In this document: positions 51,301-54,800 of the stretch, one piece after another
How the letters are laid out: every line of letters starts with the position of its first letter
Position numbering within the stretch: the stretch's first letter is position 1
Notes under the pieces: model-generated
The model's database searches: none
What the model was told of the DNA's origin: nothing
Seen by the model: the letters and a program-made list of their open reading frames with translations, nothing else
Source: Eumeta japonica
Lineage: Eukaryota; Arthropoda; Insecta; Lepidoptera; Psychidae
Reading direction: 5' to 3'
Assembly (NCBI GenBank): GCA_005406025.1
Contig: BGZK01001229.1
Location: forward strand, 123,223 to 187,222
DNA length: 64,000 nucleotides
Program-made: the position numbers and the translations under genes

Positions 51301-52004
51301 ATTTTTTGGACGTACAGCGCATGTGCATACAATTTTATACAATCATAATTGTTAGTGACCCATAATACAATAAAGTTAATGCTTCGAAATAGTAGGATAT
51401 AAAGTAGTAGGGGATAAAGGAAGTATTCAAGAAAAATATTTCTGAGATTTTGAGTTGGACACCACACAAGAGAGAAAAGTATACGTGCTTTTTCCTTGTC
51501 GTTAGGAAACGACACCAAAATGTATGCATATGTTGTGTGTAACATAAAACGTTTAGGTACCTCGGTAATCACGTATACTTGAAAAGAAACACATAAGTTT
51601 GAAGAAAAACACTTAGAAACAAATAAGTTGTACGATATAATACACAAATTAATAATTAGAACAGTGTCTGTAAAAAAGAAAAAGTAAATTACAACGTAAG
51701 GTTAAATAACTTTGAATTTGATTTTTTAGAAAATGTTGTTATAGACGACAGTCGACAGCGATATGAAAGCGGAAAGCGCTCCCGACTCACAAACACTCAA
51801 GCGGACAAAGTTTAGAACCAGAACCGAGTCTGACCTGCACTCTCTCCGTTTCTCCTTGCCCCGTATGCGCGCGCGCGGCGGCGTGGTGCCGAGCAGGTCG
51901 GCCAGCGCGCCGTCGCCGTCGTCCTCCAGCAGGTACCTCGACGACTTGCGGGCGTGCCGCATTACGACGTCGCTCTTGTCACTGCCGACAACGCGAACGC
52001 GCAT
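4019..52004 (-). CDS. MAP3K4: MAP3K4/MEKK4-type MAP kinase kinase kinase (whole split gene, 30 coding exons plus an alternative exon 19)
   Basis: Cytosolic MAP3K that phosphorylates MAP2Ks feeding the p38 and JNK stress pathways (known of the family; Drosophila orthologue Mekk1). Thirty GT-AG exons were assembled by eye; lengths sum to 4542 nt (1513 residues) with exon 19A or 4548 nt (1515) with 19B, close to human MAP3K4 (about 1600), and every junction keeps frame. Residue positions below are for 19A. The kinase domain starts near 1233: Gly-rich loop GAGTFGKV 1240-1247, catalytic Lys 1262, helix-C Glu 1280, HRD 1353-1355, DFG 1374-1376, APE 1402-1404, all intact, so an active enzyme is expected. 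The middle keeps MAP3K4-specific blocks (AMCLWYNI, RGRGLRPRWASQG). The start is the first in-frame ATG after an upstream stop; further 5' exons cannot be excluded. The family call is very sure; exact splice sites are likely but unverified. Confidence 0.95.
4303..4925. mobile_element. MITE family A, copy 1 (in last intron)
   Basis: Long terminal inverted repeats of about 250 bp: CCTGCAACATGCA-type end, a CGCTGACCCTCGA block, a CGATATCTGTCA-type block and a central TTTCATACCAACCAGGCACA block, each mirrored on the right. Same family as 23611-24551. No transposase; non-autonomous. Confidence 0.85.
5039..5218 (-). CDS. MAP3K4: MAP3K4 exon 29 (kinase C-lobe)
   Basis: 180 nt (60 codons), phase 0 at both ends, acceptor attcgcag|AGG, donor ATG|gttaga. 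Encodes RPFAEYDSNYQIMFVVGMGG then SALSDEGQEFCLACLTHDPE and EALKMHHFLM; matches human RPWHEYEHNFQIMYKVGMGH. Ends at the last helix of the kinase fold. Confidence 0.97.
6069..6186. mobile_element. MITE family A, truncated third copy
   Basis: Shares the right-arm end (CAGATTCGAGGGCCAGC ... CTGCATGTTGCAGGC ... CGTCTA) with the copies at 4.3 kb and 23.6 kb; the left arm is missing. Lies just 3' of exon 28 in its intron. Confidence 0.75.
6253..6353 (-). CDS. MAP3K4: MAP3K4 exon 28 (APE motif)
   Basis: 101 nt, acceptor atattgcag|CGTAC, donor AAG|gtggct. Encodes YMAPEVFMKSTGHGRAADVW then SLGCVVTEMASGK. Human has the same HGRAADIWSLGCVV block. Confidence 0.98.
6756..6878 (-). CDS. MAP3K4: MAP3K4 exon 27 (DFG motif)
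   Basis: 123 nt, acceptor gcgttcag|GTGGC, donor CAAG|gtacgg. Encodes GNIFLTNEGHCLKLGDFGCA, with the metal-binding DFG motif, and ends GCVGTQ in the activation segment. Confidence 0.98.
7035..7200 (-). CDS. MAP3K4: MAP3K4 exon 26 (hinge to catalytic loop)
   Basis: 166 nt, acceptor tcttttttag|GAAGAA, donor AAGA|gtaagt. Encodes EEMLIFMELCVEGSLEALLA (hinge) and ends with the catalytic loop AHRDIK; the Asp is the catalytic base. The final A plus GT of exon 27 makes Ser. Confidence 0.98.
8110..8400. repeat. Degenerate interspersed repeat (GCCCGCNTGG ... CATTCAG type)
   Basis: Starts cgtagctccgcccgcatgg and ends with aaaatccattcagcggttct and aacaaatatacat, the same layout as the better copy at 21090-21580. 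Confidence 0.6.
8735..8930 (+). mobile_element. tRNA-type SINE candidate
   Basis: gcgcaggtggtagtgatcc resembles an A box and gtgggttccattcccac a B box, followed by an AT-rich body. Layout of tRNA-derived SINEs; family not identified. Confidence 0.5.
9678..9917 (+). CDS. Unassigned 79-codon open frame inside a MAP3K4 intron
   Basis: Opposite strand to MAP3K4, ending about 20 bp from exon 25. Starts MCMELQDMSSLFACMEDAHM and includes WREVFYDFGSLFLE. No recognised domain, no promoter or splice partner. May be chance or a transposon remnant; listed because its composition is less skewed than other intronic frames. Confidence 0.12.
   Translation: MCMELQDMSSLFACMEDAHMLLITAWREVFYDFGSLFLERSSTNAEENNYLIFENSRIILSNDGWMNDCSYQKQPLVVK
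9938..10105 (-). CDS. MAP3K4: MAP3K4 exon 25 (kinase N-lobe)
   Basis: 168 nt (56 codons), phase 0 at both ends, acceptor tttttcag|GTATA, donor AAG|gtgggt. Encodes VYTVVNTETGQLLAMKEISI with the catalytic Lys in AMKEI, helix C with Glu in AANELK, and HPHLVRYYGCEIHK. Confidence 0.98.
10611..10798 (-). CDS. MAP3K4: MAP3K4 exon 24 (start of kinase domain)
   Basis: 188 nt, acceptor tctttttcag|TTCAC, donor AAG|gtatgt. Encodes HSRRVQEATHDLDSMRDEKL, a helical lead-in, then LRQVTFKWQRGLKIGAGTFG-K, matching human LRKVTFKWQRGNKIGEGQYG. Holds most of the Gly-rich loop. Confidence 0.97.
11073..11178 (-). CDS. MAP3K4: MAP3K4 exon 23 (linker)
   Basis: 106 nt, acceptor gtggccag|AATCC, donor ACCA|gtaagt. Encodes NPLVQAQSVSREVPTPPTPP then SEPEPVVNFHMQEVT. 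Pro-rich linker before the kinase domain; human has a long Ser/Pro/Ala linker in this place. Confidence 0.88.
12235..12357 (-). CDS. MAP3K4: MAP3K4 exon 22
   Basis: 123 nt (41 codons), phase 0 at both ends, acceptor gcgtttcag|GAG, donor CAC|gtaaga. Encodes ELKNLMDGCISHVIGSTPKG, matching human LQALMNECIGHVIGKP, then a Pro/Arg/His-rich linker. Confidence 0.93.
12906..12987 (-). CDS. MAP3K4: MAP3K4 exon 21
   Basis: 82 nt, acceptor taaatctag|ATGG, donor GAG|gtgatt. Encodes WASQGLEFLMLACDPCNTRH then LTDDEFE; human equivalent WATQGFDFLQAIEPAFISAL PEDDF. Confidence 0.93.
13543..13799 (-). CDS. MAP3K4: MAP3K4 exon 20
   Basis: 257 nt, acceptor gctctgtag|TCGACG, donor CCAG|gtctga. Encodes STASVDGGVPEMRFEEDEP, a charged helix and VSRAIIQFAKSWMKFVVERC then DRGRGLRPR. 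The end matches human ISFARKWMNYVLTKCESGRG TRPR, a diagnostic MAP3K4 block. Confidence 0.95.
13903..13928. repeat. (TA)n microsatellite
   Basis: About 12 TA units immediately left of the inverted-repeat element at 13930, consistent with insertion into a TA-rich target. Confidence 0.85.
13930..14647. mobile_element. Inverted-repeat DNA element with GGGCGACCC ends (718 bp)
   Basis: Ends GGGCGACCCAAAAAAAAGA and its complement; inverted arms about 125 bp (13930-14055 and 14522-14647) containing AGCCCCCTCCAAAGGACAGC and GGTCGCTCACAATTTTT. Flanked by TTA/TAA. AT-rich core without a transposase, so non-autonomous. Confidence 0.85.
14655..14890 (-). repeat. Interspersed repeat, copy related to 60835-61060
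   Basis: On the minus strand it reads a degenerate GGGACNGGNACC-like run, then CAGCAAAATCAGCCAATATAG and TATGTCCACGGGAGCGAA, matching the same ordered blocks near 60.9-61.05 kb. Confidence 0.65.
15008..15439. mobile_element. pogo/Tigger-like MITE 1 (432 bp)
   Basis: Ends CAGTGGAATCTCAATAATTCG and complement, flanked by TA on both sides; internal ACTTAACAAGAG and CGACTTAACTATG subterminal copies. TA target and CAG...CTG ends are typical of Tc1/mariner-pogo elements. No transposase inside. Confidence 0.85.
15553..16165 (+). repeat. Tandem array, about 4 units of 125-150 bp
   Basis: Units repeat ATGGCCTATAACCATCTACA, ACGATTCTGCGTCAAATGAA, CAATTACAATCCGTCCAGCC and CACCCACACAAAACATA in fixed order, decaying to the right. 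Some units carry an extra CCGTCCAACCGTCAGC. The same monomer occurs inverted at 30655-30950. Confidence 0.9.
16189..16235. repeat. Palindrome at the right end of the tandem array
   Basis: CTCACTCTATAATAATA mirrored by TATTATTATAGAGTGAG around an AT core, directly after the last tandem unit. Could be a cruciform end or element terminus. Confidence 0.8.
16419..16601 (-). CDS. MAP3K4: MAP3K4 alternative exon 19B
   Basis: 183 nt (61 codons), phase 0 at both ends, acceptor atctcttacag|TTT, donor TAC|gtaagt. Encodes FHKEMHRFINDSPPEKGR, a Ser/Pro/Arg-rich middle and an acidic end (GQDYDIGVFDDYY). It fits directly after exon 18 (LSFE-FHKEMHRF) or after 19A, and joins exon 20 in frame. Same opening block, length and Arg/Pro-rich middle as 19A, so the two are best read as a duplicated exon pair. 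Confidence 0.87.
18440..19460 (-). pseudogene. Decayed non-LTR retrotransposon, 3' portion
   Basis: Minus-strand translation shows broken pieces typical of the C-terminal end of lepidopteran LINE polyproteins (a VLE..QTG.RSVRRSPDRWSDDE-like block and, at the end, AKGRCPAADVQW-like antisense of gtccgctgccggacatcggcc). Many stops and frameshifts; clearly dead. Clade uncertain. Confidence 0.6.
19700..19876 (-). CDS. MAP3K4: MAP3K4 alternative exon 19A
   Basis: 177 nt (59 codons), phase 0 at both ends, acceptor cgtttccag|CTG, strong donor TTA|gtaagt. Encodes LHKELHRFVYTAPQEG, a long Arg/Pro/Ala-rich stretch and TFNALIEAKL. After exon 18 it reads LSFE-LHKELHRF, matching human GFE-YHKEVVRL. The open frame runs on 78 nt further 5' to 19954 and an acceptor there (gatag|TTA, also phase 0) would add an N-terminal piece (LKFINFIKNA...); that longer version is less natural against the human protein. 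Exon 19B carries the same opening block. Confidence 0.78.
20850..21011 (-). CDS. MAP3K4: MAP3K4 exon 18
   Basis: 162 nt (54 codons), phase 0 at both ends, acceptor attttacag|AAATC, donor GAG|gtaatt. Encodes KSLMRIRDCIVLHADKIAEK and ends FSRIRELLMQVYKLSFE, equivalent to human YYREAMIQGYNFGFE. The human protein continues YHKEVVRL; both candidate exons 19 supply that continuation. Confidence 0.93.
21090..21579 (+). mobile_element. Interspersed repeat, near-complete copy
   Basis: Begins TACTAGCTGCGCCCACGG and runs to CATTCAGTAGTTTTTGCGTG, AACAAATATACATCC and TTATAATATTAGTATAG. This layout is common in moth and butterfly genomes; could be an RTE-type 3' end or a SINE-like element. In the intron between exons 17 and 18. 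Confidence 0.7.
22103..22250 (-). CDS. MAP3K4: MAP3K4 exon 17
   Basis: 148 nt, acceptor tgcgtacag|GCAC, donor ATTT|gtaagt. Encodes HFVYALCRQAQDIYASEREL then TIQTVQFSRLLATRLKKNNR and CRERIF. Aligns with human ISRALKELFHEARERASKAL GFAKMLRKDLEIA. Confidence 0.92.
23290..23403 (-). CDS. MAP3K4: MAP3K4 exon 16
   Basis: 114 nt, acceptor gctccctag|CGAC, donor AACG|gtggga. Completes Ser with exon 15 and encodes DIVCNQMDRLIKQFTEKFAR and an acidic tail (DDDSDEAK). Corresponds to human FCDIAGMLLKSTGSFLEFGL ... DDSSASDE. No in-frame ATG, so only splice logic and homology reveal it. Confidence 0.9.
23611..24551. mobile_element. MITE family A, copy 2 (longer)
   Basis: Same ordered blocks and inverted arms as 4303-4925, but its core holds about 300 bp of extra sequence (about 23900-24220) absent from copy 1, suggesting a nested insertion or a longer source element. 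Similarity continues about 40 bp beyond the right-hand CGTCTA/GTGTCTA end in both copies. Confidence 0.85.
24778..25390. mobile_element. Foldback element, arms about 260-270 bp
   Basis: Left arm (to about 25042) and right arm (from about 25113) mirror each other: ATTCCAAAACAAA, ATGCACTAAAAA, ATATGTAGGTAC, GGTACCTACCCA, CAAATTTAACTCAACACATA and TGATCAAAATATTTTT. Arms have diverged, so it is not recent. Confidence 0.82.
25434..25470. repeat. Near-perfect palindrome, 18-bp arms, 1-nt centre
   Basis: AAATTAGTTAGTGTACTT followed by C and its complement. Would extrude as a cruciform; lies just right of the foldback element. Confidence 0.85.
25600..26036. repeat. Interspersed repeat ending GAACCTCCTC(T)nGAAGTCGGTT
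   Basis: Contains phrases common in lepidopteran repeats (atccatgtgaaaaccatata region and the tttttttgaagtcggttaaaa end). A diverged antisense counterpart (aactgacttcaaaac) lies at 24768, so 24.77-26.04 kb may be one composite insertion. Confidence 0.5.
26650..26786 (-). CDS. MAP3K4: MAP3K4 exon 15
   Basis: 137 nt, acceptor ttgttttag|CAATAC, donor TCTC|gtatgt. Encodes QYLSYLTTMSEVEHMPRSCL then ETEWGFTARLAKRMRCAAEL; aligns with human LKNLLEEEWNFTKEITHYIR. GC-rich against flanks. Confidence 0.92.
27169..27220. repeat. Perfect 23-bp hairpin, 6-nt loop
   Basis: Stem CTACTATAATTTCAAATGAAATC, loop ttacat, then the exact complement. In the intron between exons 14 and 15. Too short for a usual pre-miRNA. 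Confidence 0.9.
27376..27543 (-). CDS. MAP3K4: MAP3K4 exon 14
   Basis: 168 nt (56 codons), phase 0 at both ends, acceptor cttttgtgcag|TTGATA, donor AAG|gtattt. Encodes LIHELKEGLDIATEMRSAFV then ADLVAVIRTFDETVENVLK; parallels human QLVRECKEVLKGGLLMKQYY ... AFEEDLHKMLMVYFDYM. Confidence 0.93.
27797..28012. repeat. Two identical 108-bp tandem copies
   Basis: The block from AAAACATAATATGTGTAG to ACAAAAATTATC occurs twice, apparently without a mismatch. Either a very recent duplication or an assembly artefact. Confidence 0.92.
28499..28658 (-). CDS. MAP3K4: MAP3K4 exon 13
   Basis: 160 nt, acceptor atacttccag|GTATGG, donor CAA|gtaagt. Encodes LPSYRNHFLLLTTICLETVH then DYLSLRLETQPSKPSCLTVK; matches human LPSFEPAFLVLCRVLLNVIH and CLKLRLEQRPAGEPSLLSIK residue by residue in pattern. 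Confidence 0.95.
28811..28917 (-). CDS. MAP3K4: MAP3K4 exon 12
   Basis: 107 nt, acceptor taacttacag|AGTTTAC, donor GCAG|gtcagt. Encodes a highly charged linker (NEPEEVFEDTKDETERQDSK) ending MIELRR. Supported mainly by clean splice sites and exact frame continuity between exons 11 and 13. Confidence 0.85.
29250..29364 (-). CDS. MAP3K4: MAP3K4 exon 11
   Basis: 115 nt, acceptor ttttttag|GCAAT, donor GAGAAT|gtgagt. Encodes QYHYEILKTQGVRKCMMFVH and NKKILNKVYLTLEKEN. Aligns with human YRPFVDKALKQMGLRKLILR ... RARIALVKN. Confidence 0.9.
29522..29640 (+). mobile_element. tRNA-type SINE candidate
   Basis: ggtggcagaatggtgaagaa resembles a SINE/tRNA A box and attgaaaccctgac a degraded B box. Between exons 10 and 11. 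Confidence 0.45.
29794..29825. repeat. 14-bp perfect hairpin, 4-nt loop
   Basis: TTTTATTGCCTTAC, loop tgct, GTAAGGCAATAAAA. Intronic. Confidence 0.85.
30235..30628. mobile_element. MITE with AGGGANCGTCCATAAAC ends (394 bp)
   Basis: Left end AGGGAGCGTCCATAAACTAC, right end complement of AGGGAACGTCCATAAACCAC, flanked by TTA-like sequence. Core has G-runs, a C-run of about 12 and an AT-only stretch. No transposase; superfamily not assigned. Confidence 0.85.
30655..30950 (-). repeat. Tandem array, about 2 units, same family as 15.6 kb but inverted
   Basis: On the minus strand it shows ACAATCCGTCCAACCTTAG, CCTATAACCATCTGTAAAC, ACAAACATCCACACAAAC in the same order as 15553-16165. More diverged. 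Confidence 0.8.
31428..31665 (-). CDS. MAP3K4: MAP3K4 exon 10
   Basis: 238 nt, acceptor tttattttag|AAATT, donor ATAG|gtatgt. AA completes Glu with exon 9. Encodes IVAPSTPEIHINDMENRNNG, a Thr/Ser cluster, then FKEFWTKLEENPYNVYNMGP and VVRLKLLCKCSVSPYR. Confidence 0.9.
32121..32350 (-). CDS. MAP3K4: MAP3K4 exon 9 (Asn/Ser/Glu-rich linker)
   Basis: 230 nt, acceptor cacttacag|GGGA, donor AATG|gtaaaa (a weak donor). Encodes a low-complexity, mostly disordered segment rich in Asn, Ser, Asp and Glu after TPRVSTVRFNIDGD. Human MAP3K4 has an acidic linker (DDTEGELKELESSTDESEEE) in the same place; residue identity is low. Frame continuity on both sides supports it. Confidence 0.85.
32741..32886 (-). 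CDS. MAP3K4: MAP3K4 exon 8
   Basis: 146 nt, acceptor tttttcag|GCT, donor GCAG|gtgact. Encodes AMCLWYNIALHMRMKIMAVQ, matching human ALCLWLNITKDLNQKLRIM, then a basic stretch ending in Ser/Glu repeats (TSSESETSR). Confidence 0.93.
33461..33648 (-). CDS. MAP3K4: MAP3K4 exon 7
   Basis: 188 nt, acceptor taatttcag|GTTATC, donor AAG|gtaaac. Encodes SYLLLGCLSLNCLSCSDAIG then ALREVGTLLDSFYNAETLYP and IATQLFNNRLK. A nearer acceptor (cgtgtag|TGACG) was considered but breaks frame with exon 6; the upstream one fits exactly. Confidence 0.9.
34479..34558 (-). CDS. MAP3K4: MAP3K4 exon 6
   Basis: 80 nt, acceptor gttaatag|ATTC, donor TACA|gtgagt. Encodes FVNPSPCSQRPDVEHSEDE and ends QDQY; acidic and probably a flexible linker. 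Too short to be found except by frame continuity between exons 5 and 7. Confidence 0.82.
35560..35755. repeat. Imperfect foldback, arms about 85-90 bp
   Basis: CTTTTAAATTGACTTTTAAC..., TGATTTCCACATCCTCCTTTTAA mirrored by TTAAAAGGAAGATGTGGAATG and AGTCAGTTTAAAAG. MITE-like remnant. Confidence 0.7.
36067..36227 (-). CDS. MAP3K4: MAP3K4 exon 5
   Basis: 161 nt, acceptor gtttctag|ATC, donor ACAG|gtgggt. Encodes VWQNELKDLIWLELQAKIAG then PPQQDAFLCAQRD and VPTIIQNIINYR; aligns with human NELIWLELQAWHAGR ... FFLYTARQAIPDIINEIL. One of the best conserved non-kinase blocks, so the family call does not rest on the kinase domain alone. Confidence 0.95.
37617..37838 (-). CDS. MAP3K4: MAP3K4 exon 4
   Basis: 222 nt (74 codons), phase 0 at both ends, acceptor attacacag|GTG, donor GCA|gtgagt. 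Encodes VESCNRFMSLTSRLKCREKL, a Gln/Glu-rich helix (about residues 168-185), then KRVSFHKTFSMLIKMGNIDK. Corresponds to the human segment around DRLKFFETLRLLLKLTS. Confidence 0.9.
38002..38040 (-). CDS. Candidate alternative first or cassette exon of MAP3K4
   Basis: ATG followed by 13 codons (MEQLKLKNIIDMQ), ending CAA|gtaaat in phase 0, which would splice in frame to exon 4. Upstream the frame stays open to an acceptor-like cccag|TGG (also phase 0), so a 66-nt cassette between exons 3 and 4 is also possible. No homologous piece known to me in human MAP3K4. Confidence 0.25.
38729..38850 (+). repeat. Interspersed repeat fragment (ACTAGCC ... GAGTGGACATAG)
   Basis: tatactagccgttcgcgtttgcttcgccg and ggttctgctcgagtggacatag are typical of the same broad repeat class as 14655 and 21090. 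Confidence 0.55.
39257..39340. repeat. (AT)n microsatellite
   Basis: About 40 AT units with one G interruption. The open frame across it, coding a Tyr-Ile repeat, is an artefact. Confidence 0.98.
39730..39863 (-). CDS. MAP3K4: MAP3K4 exon 3 (basic segment)
   Basis: 134 nt, acceptor gatctttcag|AT (CAG then AT), donor CTG|gtgggt. Leading AT completes Asp with exon 2. Encodes RTKRRSLIKTLTRGRERD, an acidic/Ser patch and PPIPTL. It aligns with the human region before SRTDCPADRLKFFETLR, the neighbourhood reported to bind GADD45 proteins. A different frame gives a longer open frame here but does not join the neighbours. Confidence 0.88.
40143..40345 (+). pseudogene. Possible LINE 3'-end remnant
   Basis: Reading frames contain WNGHMLRCDMDKW-like and GELEEAYAQR-like pieces, resembling the C-terminal ends of lepidopteran LINE reverse-transcriptase proteins, then AAGGGATATAAAATAA. 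Confidence 0.4.
41950..42235 (+). pseudogene. LINE C-terminal remnant
   Basis: Open frame GKVGKERLLKSYADQIDGIL then, after a stop and frame change, RGS..VSAYPP-like residues, matching the pattern of the end of a LINE polyprotein (YxDQIxxIL ... SVVSAYP). Broken. Confidence 0.5.
42282..42804. mobile_element. Foldback MITE, near-identical 165-bp arms
   Basis: Arms 42282-42447 and 42640-42804: GTTTAGCCGGATACGTATGA, GTCGGCCCCCAAATGGGAAT, TTCGCGACCGACTTCCGC, GTATGCTCGACTATTACTA. Only a few mismatches, so probably young. Core of about 190 bp, non-coding. Confidence 0.92.
44078..44202 (-). CDS. MAP3K4: MAP3K4 exon 2
   Basis: 125 nt, acceptor tttcaattag|GATC, donor CCAG|gtacgg. The leading G completes Arg with exon 1 (AG+G). 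Encodes IREASRNS followed by MDPDAPMGRM and a Pro-rich end (MPSPP). The in-frame ATG of MDPDAP could start a shorter protein if transcription began inside the long intron 1. Confidence 0.85.
44820..44910 (+). mobile_element. tRNA-related SINE, copy 1
   Basis: tggtcaagagcgttgtcttcg (A-box region) and gccgggttggagcctcacc (B-box region), then cgaaatgaccgacgagttttt. The complement of this shares ordered blocks with 57380-57470. Fails as a real tRNA: no acceptor pairing seen. Confidence 0.55.
44940..45255. mobile_element. MITE with about 110-bp inverted arms
   Basis: AAAACTAAAAAAACACGCTT, ATAAATCGAACTAATGA, GAAAAATAATTCTTAATATA, TAAAATAATGAACAAAAATAT and TATTATTGTGGAAAA are mirrored between 45150 and 45255. 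Confidence 0.8.
45268..45956. mobile_element. pogo/Tigger-like MITE 2 (689 bp)
   Basis: Ends CAGTTGAACCTCGATAAGTTA and complement of CAGTAGAACCTCGATAACTC, flanked by TA. Repeated subterminal TTAAGTTATAGAGGTTTT motifs. Sister in style to 15008-15439. Contains the hairpin at 45339-45383. Confidence 0.88.
45339..45383. repeat. Perfect 21-bp hairpin, 3-nt loop
   Basis: TTAACCTATCCCTAACATAGA, loop ccc, exact complement. Inside the pogo-like MITE. Confidence 0.9.
46663..46822. mobile_element. Short MITE with GGGTCGTATTAATAAA ends (160 bp)
   Basis: GGGTCGTATTAATAAAC at the left and complement of GGGTCGTATTAATAAAAC at the right; GC-richer core. Non-coding. Confidence 0.8.
46850..50440. other. Intron 1 interior, no recognised gene
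   Basis: No exon with homology and splice sites was seen on either strand. Short open frames here lack domains. May hold regulatory sequence. Confidence 0.45.
50450..50830. promoter_or_regulatory. CpG-rich block, possible internal promoter
   Basis: Strong local rise in G+C and CpG in otherwise AT-rich intron 1. On the minus strand it lies between exon 1 and exon 2, so a start here could give a protein beginning at the exon-2 ATG. Inference only; no initiator or TATA box assigned. Confidence 0.35.
50757..50800. repeat. 11-bp minisatellite, 4 units (GGGCGGTCGCC)
   Basis: One GGGCGGTCGAC then three GGGCGGTCGCC units, inside the CpG-rich block. Confidence 0.9.
51835..52004 (-). CDS. MAP3K4: MAP3K4 exon 1 (N-terminus, residues 1-57)
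   Basis: 170 nt, donor CAG|gtcaga, two bases of an Arg codon carried into exon 2. Begins MRVRVVGSDK; contains an acidic stretch followed by LADLLGTTPPRAR, which aligns with the L-x-G-T-S-P-P segment near the human MAP3K4 N-terminus, then a basic run. GC-rich against AT-rich flanks. ATG at 52004 is the first in-frame ATG; a TGA lies four codons 5' of it. An internal acceptor (gtcggcag, just inside) is a less likely alternative start of the exon. Confidence 0.8.
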
Positions 52005-53790
52005 CGTCAATCATACAAAAAGATCCTTCGACTGTCCGTTATCGACTACACGGGCTTATCGACTTGAATCCAATCTTAGGACATGGATCTGTACGAGTAG
52101 TAAATAGATACAAATGGTCGGCAGAAAAACGAGATGCAAGTAAGCCTATATCGCATAGAGGAATTGTAATATTTTGATATTACAAATATTACTAGGCTAT
52201 GTTTTAGAAGACAGGTTGCATGAAAAGCAAAAACTTAAGTCGTAAACGTATTCCCGAGATTTGACGCATTGCCTATGCCTCATCTGTAAATTCTTACTGA
52301 TTATTTTTACGAATTACGTTTTTACCTTCGGTACGACAAGGCGTTAATGTCAATTTCGATGCGTAGTACACACAGGTAAAAAATGGTCACATAAGATCGA
52401 CAAAAATTCACAATCAGGCTATTTACCTTCTATAGGCCATATTTGCCAATTTTTGAAAATCCAACAGGGTACCAAAGTCAAATTTTTATGAATCTATACT
52501 CAGCGTTTTGATAGACTATTAATAGTCAAGGATTCAGGGTGTATGTCATTGACAAACACGCATTGTCAATACGCATCGAAGCACACGACGTGCGAAAAAG
52601 AAGACAGTGAAACGTGAAAACTCGATACCGCGCAATTGAGTAAAAAAGAGAATATTGTGAGTGTCCGTTACGATTTTCGCCGGTTTCAAGTCCTTCCTGG
52701 CGGCGCATGTCAGCGGCTTAAAGTTGATCCGATTCACGTGCACGAAGGTTTCCTTGTTTACTTTCCATTAACTTTTTGGGCATAAAAGTATCCCTTCTCA
52801 TCGTTCCATGCTTTTTGTACAAAAAAATAAAATCGTTTTATTTAAGATGTAGAAAACAAATTAATAGATAAATGCACGTTTAAATAAAACTGTTAATAAA
52901 CATAAGACTAATAGGCAACAGTGTTTCTGGGAATTGTAGCAAATGCTACGGTTTTATTAATAGTATTTAAATTTATACATTTTCAACTCTTTAATTTTCG
53001 TATCCAACGTCTTCTACTACATTTTAAGCGTCAACTGTTTGCCTCACATCGAGACATCGAACCGGACCCCGACTTCCGGACAGAATTGTAATACGGAACA
53101 AGAGAGATGCTAGCTTATCGTTCAGCTGACGCAAAATCTGCGACGGGCCTATATATCTGGAATGCGCCGACGCCGGCGGCACACGTCGGATAGACGAAGT
53201 AAGCTGTGAGGCCGAGTAATGAACTCCGCTATCTGGGCGCGCTAACGCCTTGTGCAAACCGACGCCCGCGGCGACCTCGAGCGTTTCGCACCTGCTGTAC
53301 TACACACCGCCCGCCGGCAGGACACGGCGCTTCATAAATCATATGATACCGTGACGAGATCGATTTGTTACGATTGCCGAGCCGTGTGAATCATCGCAGG
53401 CGGTCCGATAGCTTCTTCGTCTTATATCTCAAATACTAATATACATATGAAGATGATTCCTCGACAGCTGCGCTTGTCTGTTTTTATTGGTCCAATTTTC
53501 GGCTTCCGAAGATTTTTCATAGTTGAGCGTCCCGTACGACGACTCCTCACTCTCATTACCGGTGTCATCGCTTCGTTAATCATACCTGCTCAATTATTTC
53601 ACATAGTAAATTGGCAAAACAAAAGTTGCTCGATAGCACGAGAGGAACGGAATGTGACATATTGATAACGATCAATAAGACATTCGAAGCGATTGAAAAA
53701 TGGCAACATCTCTTCTTAATTCACTCATTAAAATATATTAATATAAAAATATCCTCACGTTATTCAGATTTGATTATGGAATGCGTCCGA
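52005..53790. promoter_or_regulatory. 5' flank of MAP3K4, likely promoter region with CpG-rich stretch 53030-53400
   Basis: Immediately upstream of exon 1 on the minus strand. GC- and CpG-rich between about 53030 and 53400. No core promoter element could be assigned with confidence; a non-coding 5' exon may lie here. Confidence 0.35.
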
Positions 53791-54014
53791 TGCACCCAAT
53801 TGTGTTTCCATGTAACGCACGTCCGGCTGACGGCCGGCGCGGGCGGCGCGCTAATGTCGTCGTTTCCCGGAATCTGCGTAGTGTGTCGACGACTCAAGGT
53901 ACGAACGCTATAAACGATGAAAGCCATGACTGTGACGCACCTACCGAAACATCCTCAAGCCGATGAAGTCGTGCGAGGCCGAGAGGAAACCGCTACGAAA
54001 GCCGTATGTGTGCA

Positions 54015-54800
54015 CGAGGGCTGCTATTTATGTGTGCGGAATATCAAAAAGAAACAAACATCTATCATTTAATATGGTTTTATTGCTTTTCAAAATATCC
54101 GACATGAAAATCGATGCACTTTTGCATGCACTGAGACCGATTTTTGTAGCACTTTTTCCATTCTGATTGAGGTATCTCCAAAACGTGCATTTCGAACGCA
54201 TCAACGGTCTCTTTGCGGCTCGAAAAACGTTAATCAAAAATTTATTTTTCACTCTTGAGAATAAATAGAAGTCGTCGGGTGCCAAATCGAGGCTGTACGG
54301 CGGATGACTGGCCCATTTGATCTTTTGACCTTCCAAAAACCGAGTTGTGTCGGCCGACGTGTAACAGTTAGCATTGTCATGATGAAGAATCATTTGCGTT
54401 GTCAGTTGATTTTTCTTATTCATTCAAAGACTTCTGGCAAACACATGGTCGTGTACCACTCCGAATTAACTGTTTTACAATTCTCAAGTGGCACTGTAAC
54501 CACATGTCCATTTATATCACAAAAATAGGCAACCATTTTTGCTTCAAAGTGATTTTAGCGCGAATCACTTCTATTAGGTTCGGCTCGTGTTGGAACACCC
54601 ACACCGTTGACTGTTGTTTAGTTTCGGGGTCATACGCATAGATCCAAGTTTCACCACCTGTGTAGGTATTATAAACAGCTTTTGATGCACCTTTGATTTT
54701 CCAATATTTGTCATTGATTACATCAAATTGTTCTTTTCTGTTGATAAATCACATATCAGAATCTTGTATTTATCGTTCATTTTTTTTGATATATTGATCA
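54015..54800 (-). pseudogene. Truncated mariner transposase copy (inverted)
   Basis: 3' inverted repeat CGAGGGCTGCTATTTATGTG at 54015; minus-strand frame shows the mariner block HHDNANCYTSADTTRFLEG and HPPYSLDLAPDDFYLFSRVK. The 5' half and 5' terminal repeat are missing; frame also broken near the RAAKRPL part. Cannot move. Confidence 0.88.

Noticed and set aside
51763..52107. 114-codon plus-strand frame
   Set aside because: Antisense of GC-rich exon 1; the minus frame has homology and correct splice phase.
53447..53966. Overlapping plus-strand frames in the 5' flank
   Set aside because: No homology; the later part overlaps the inverted duplication flank.
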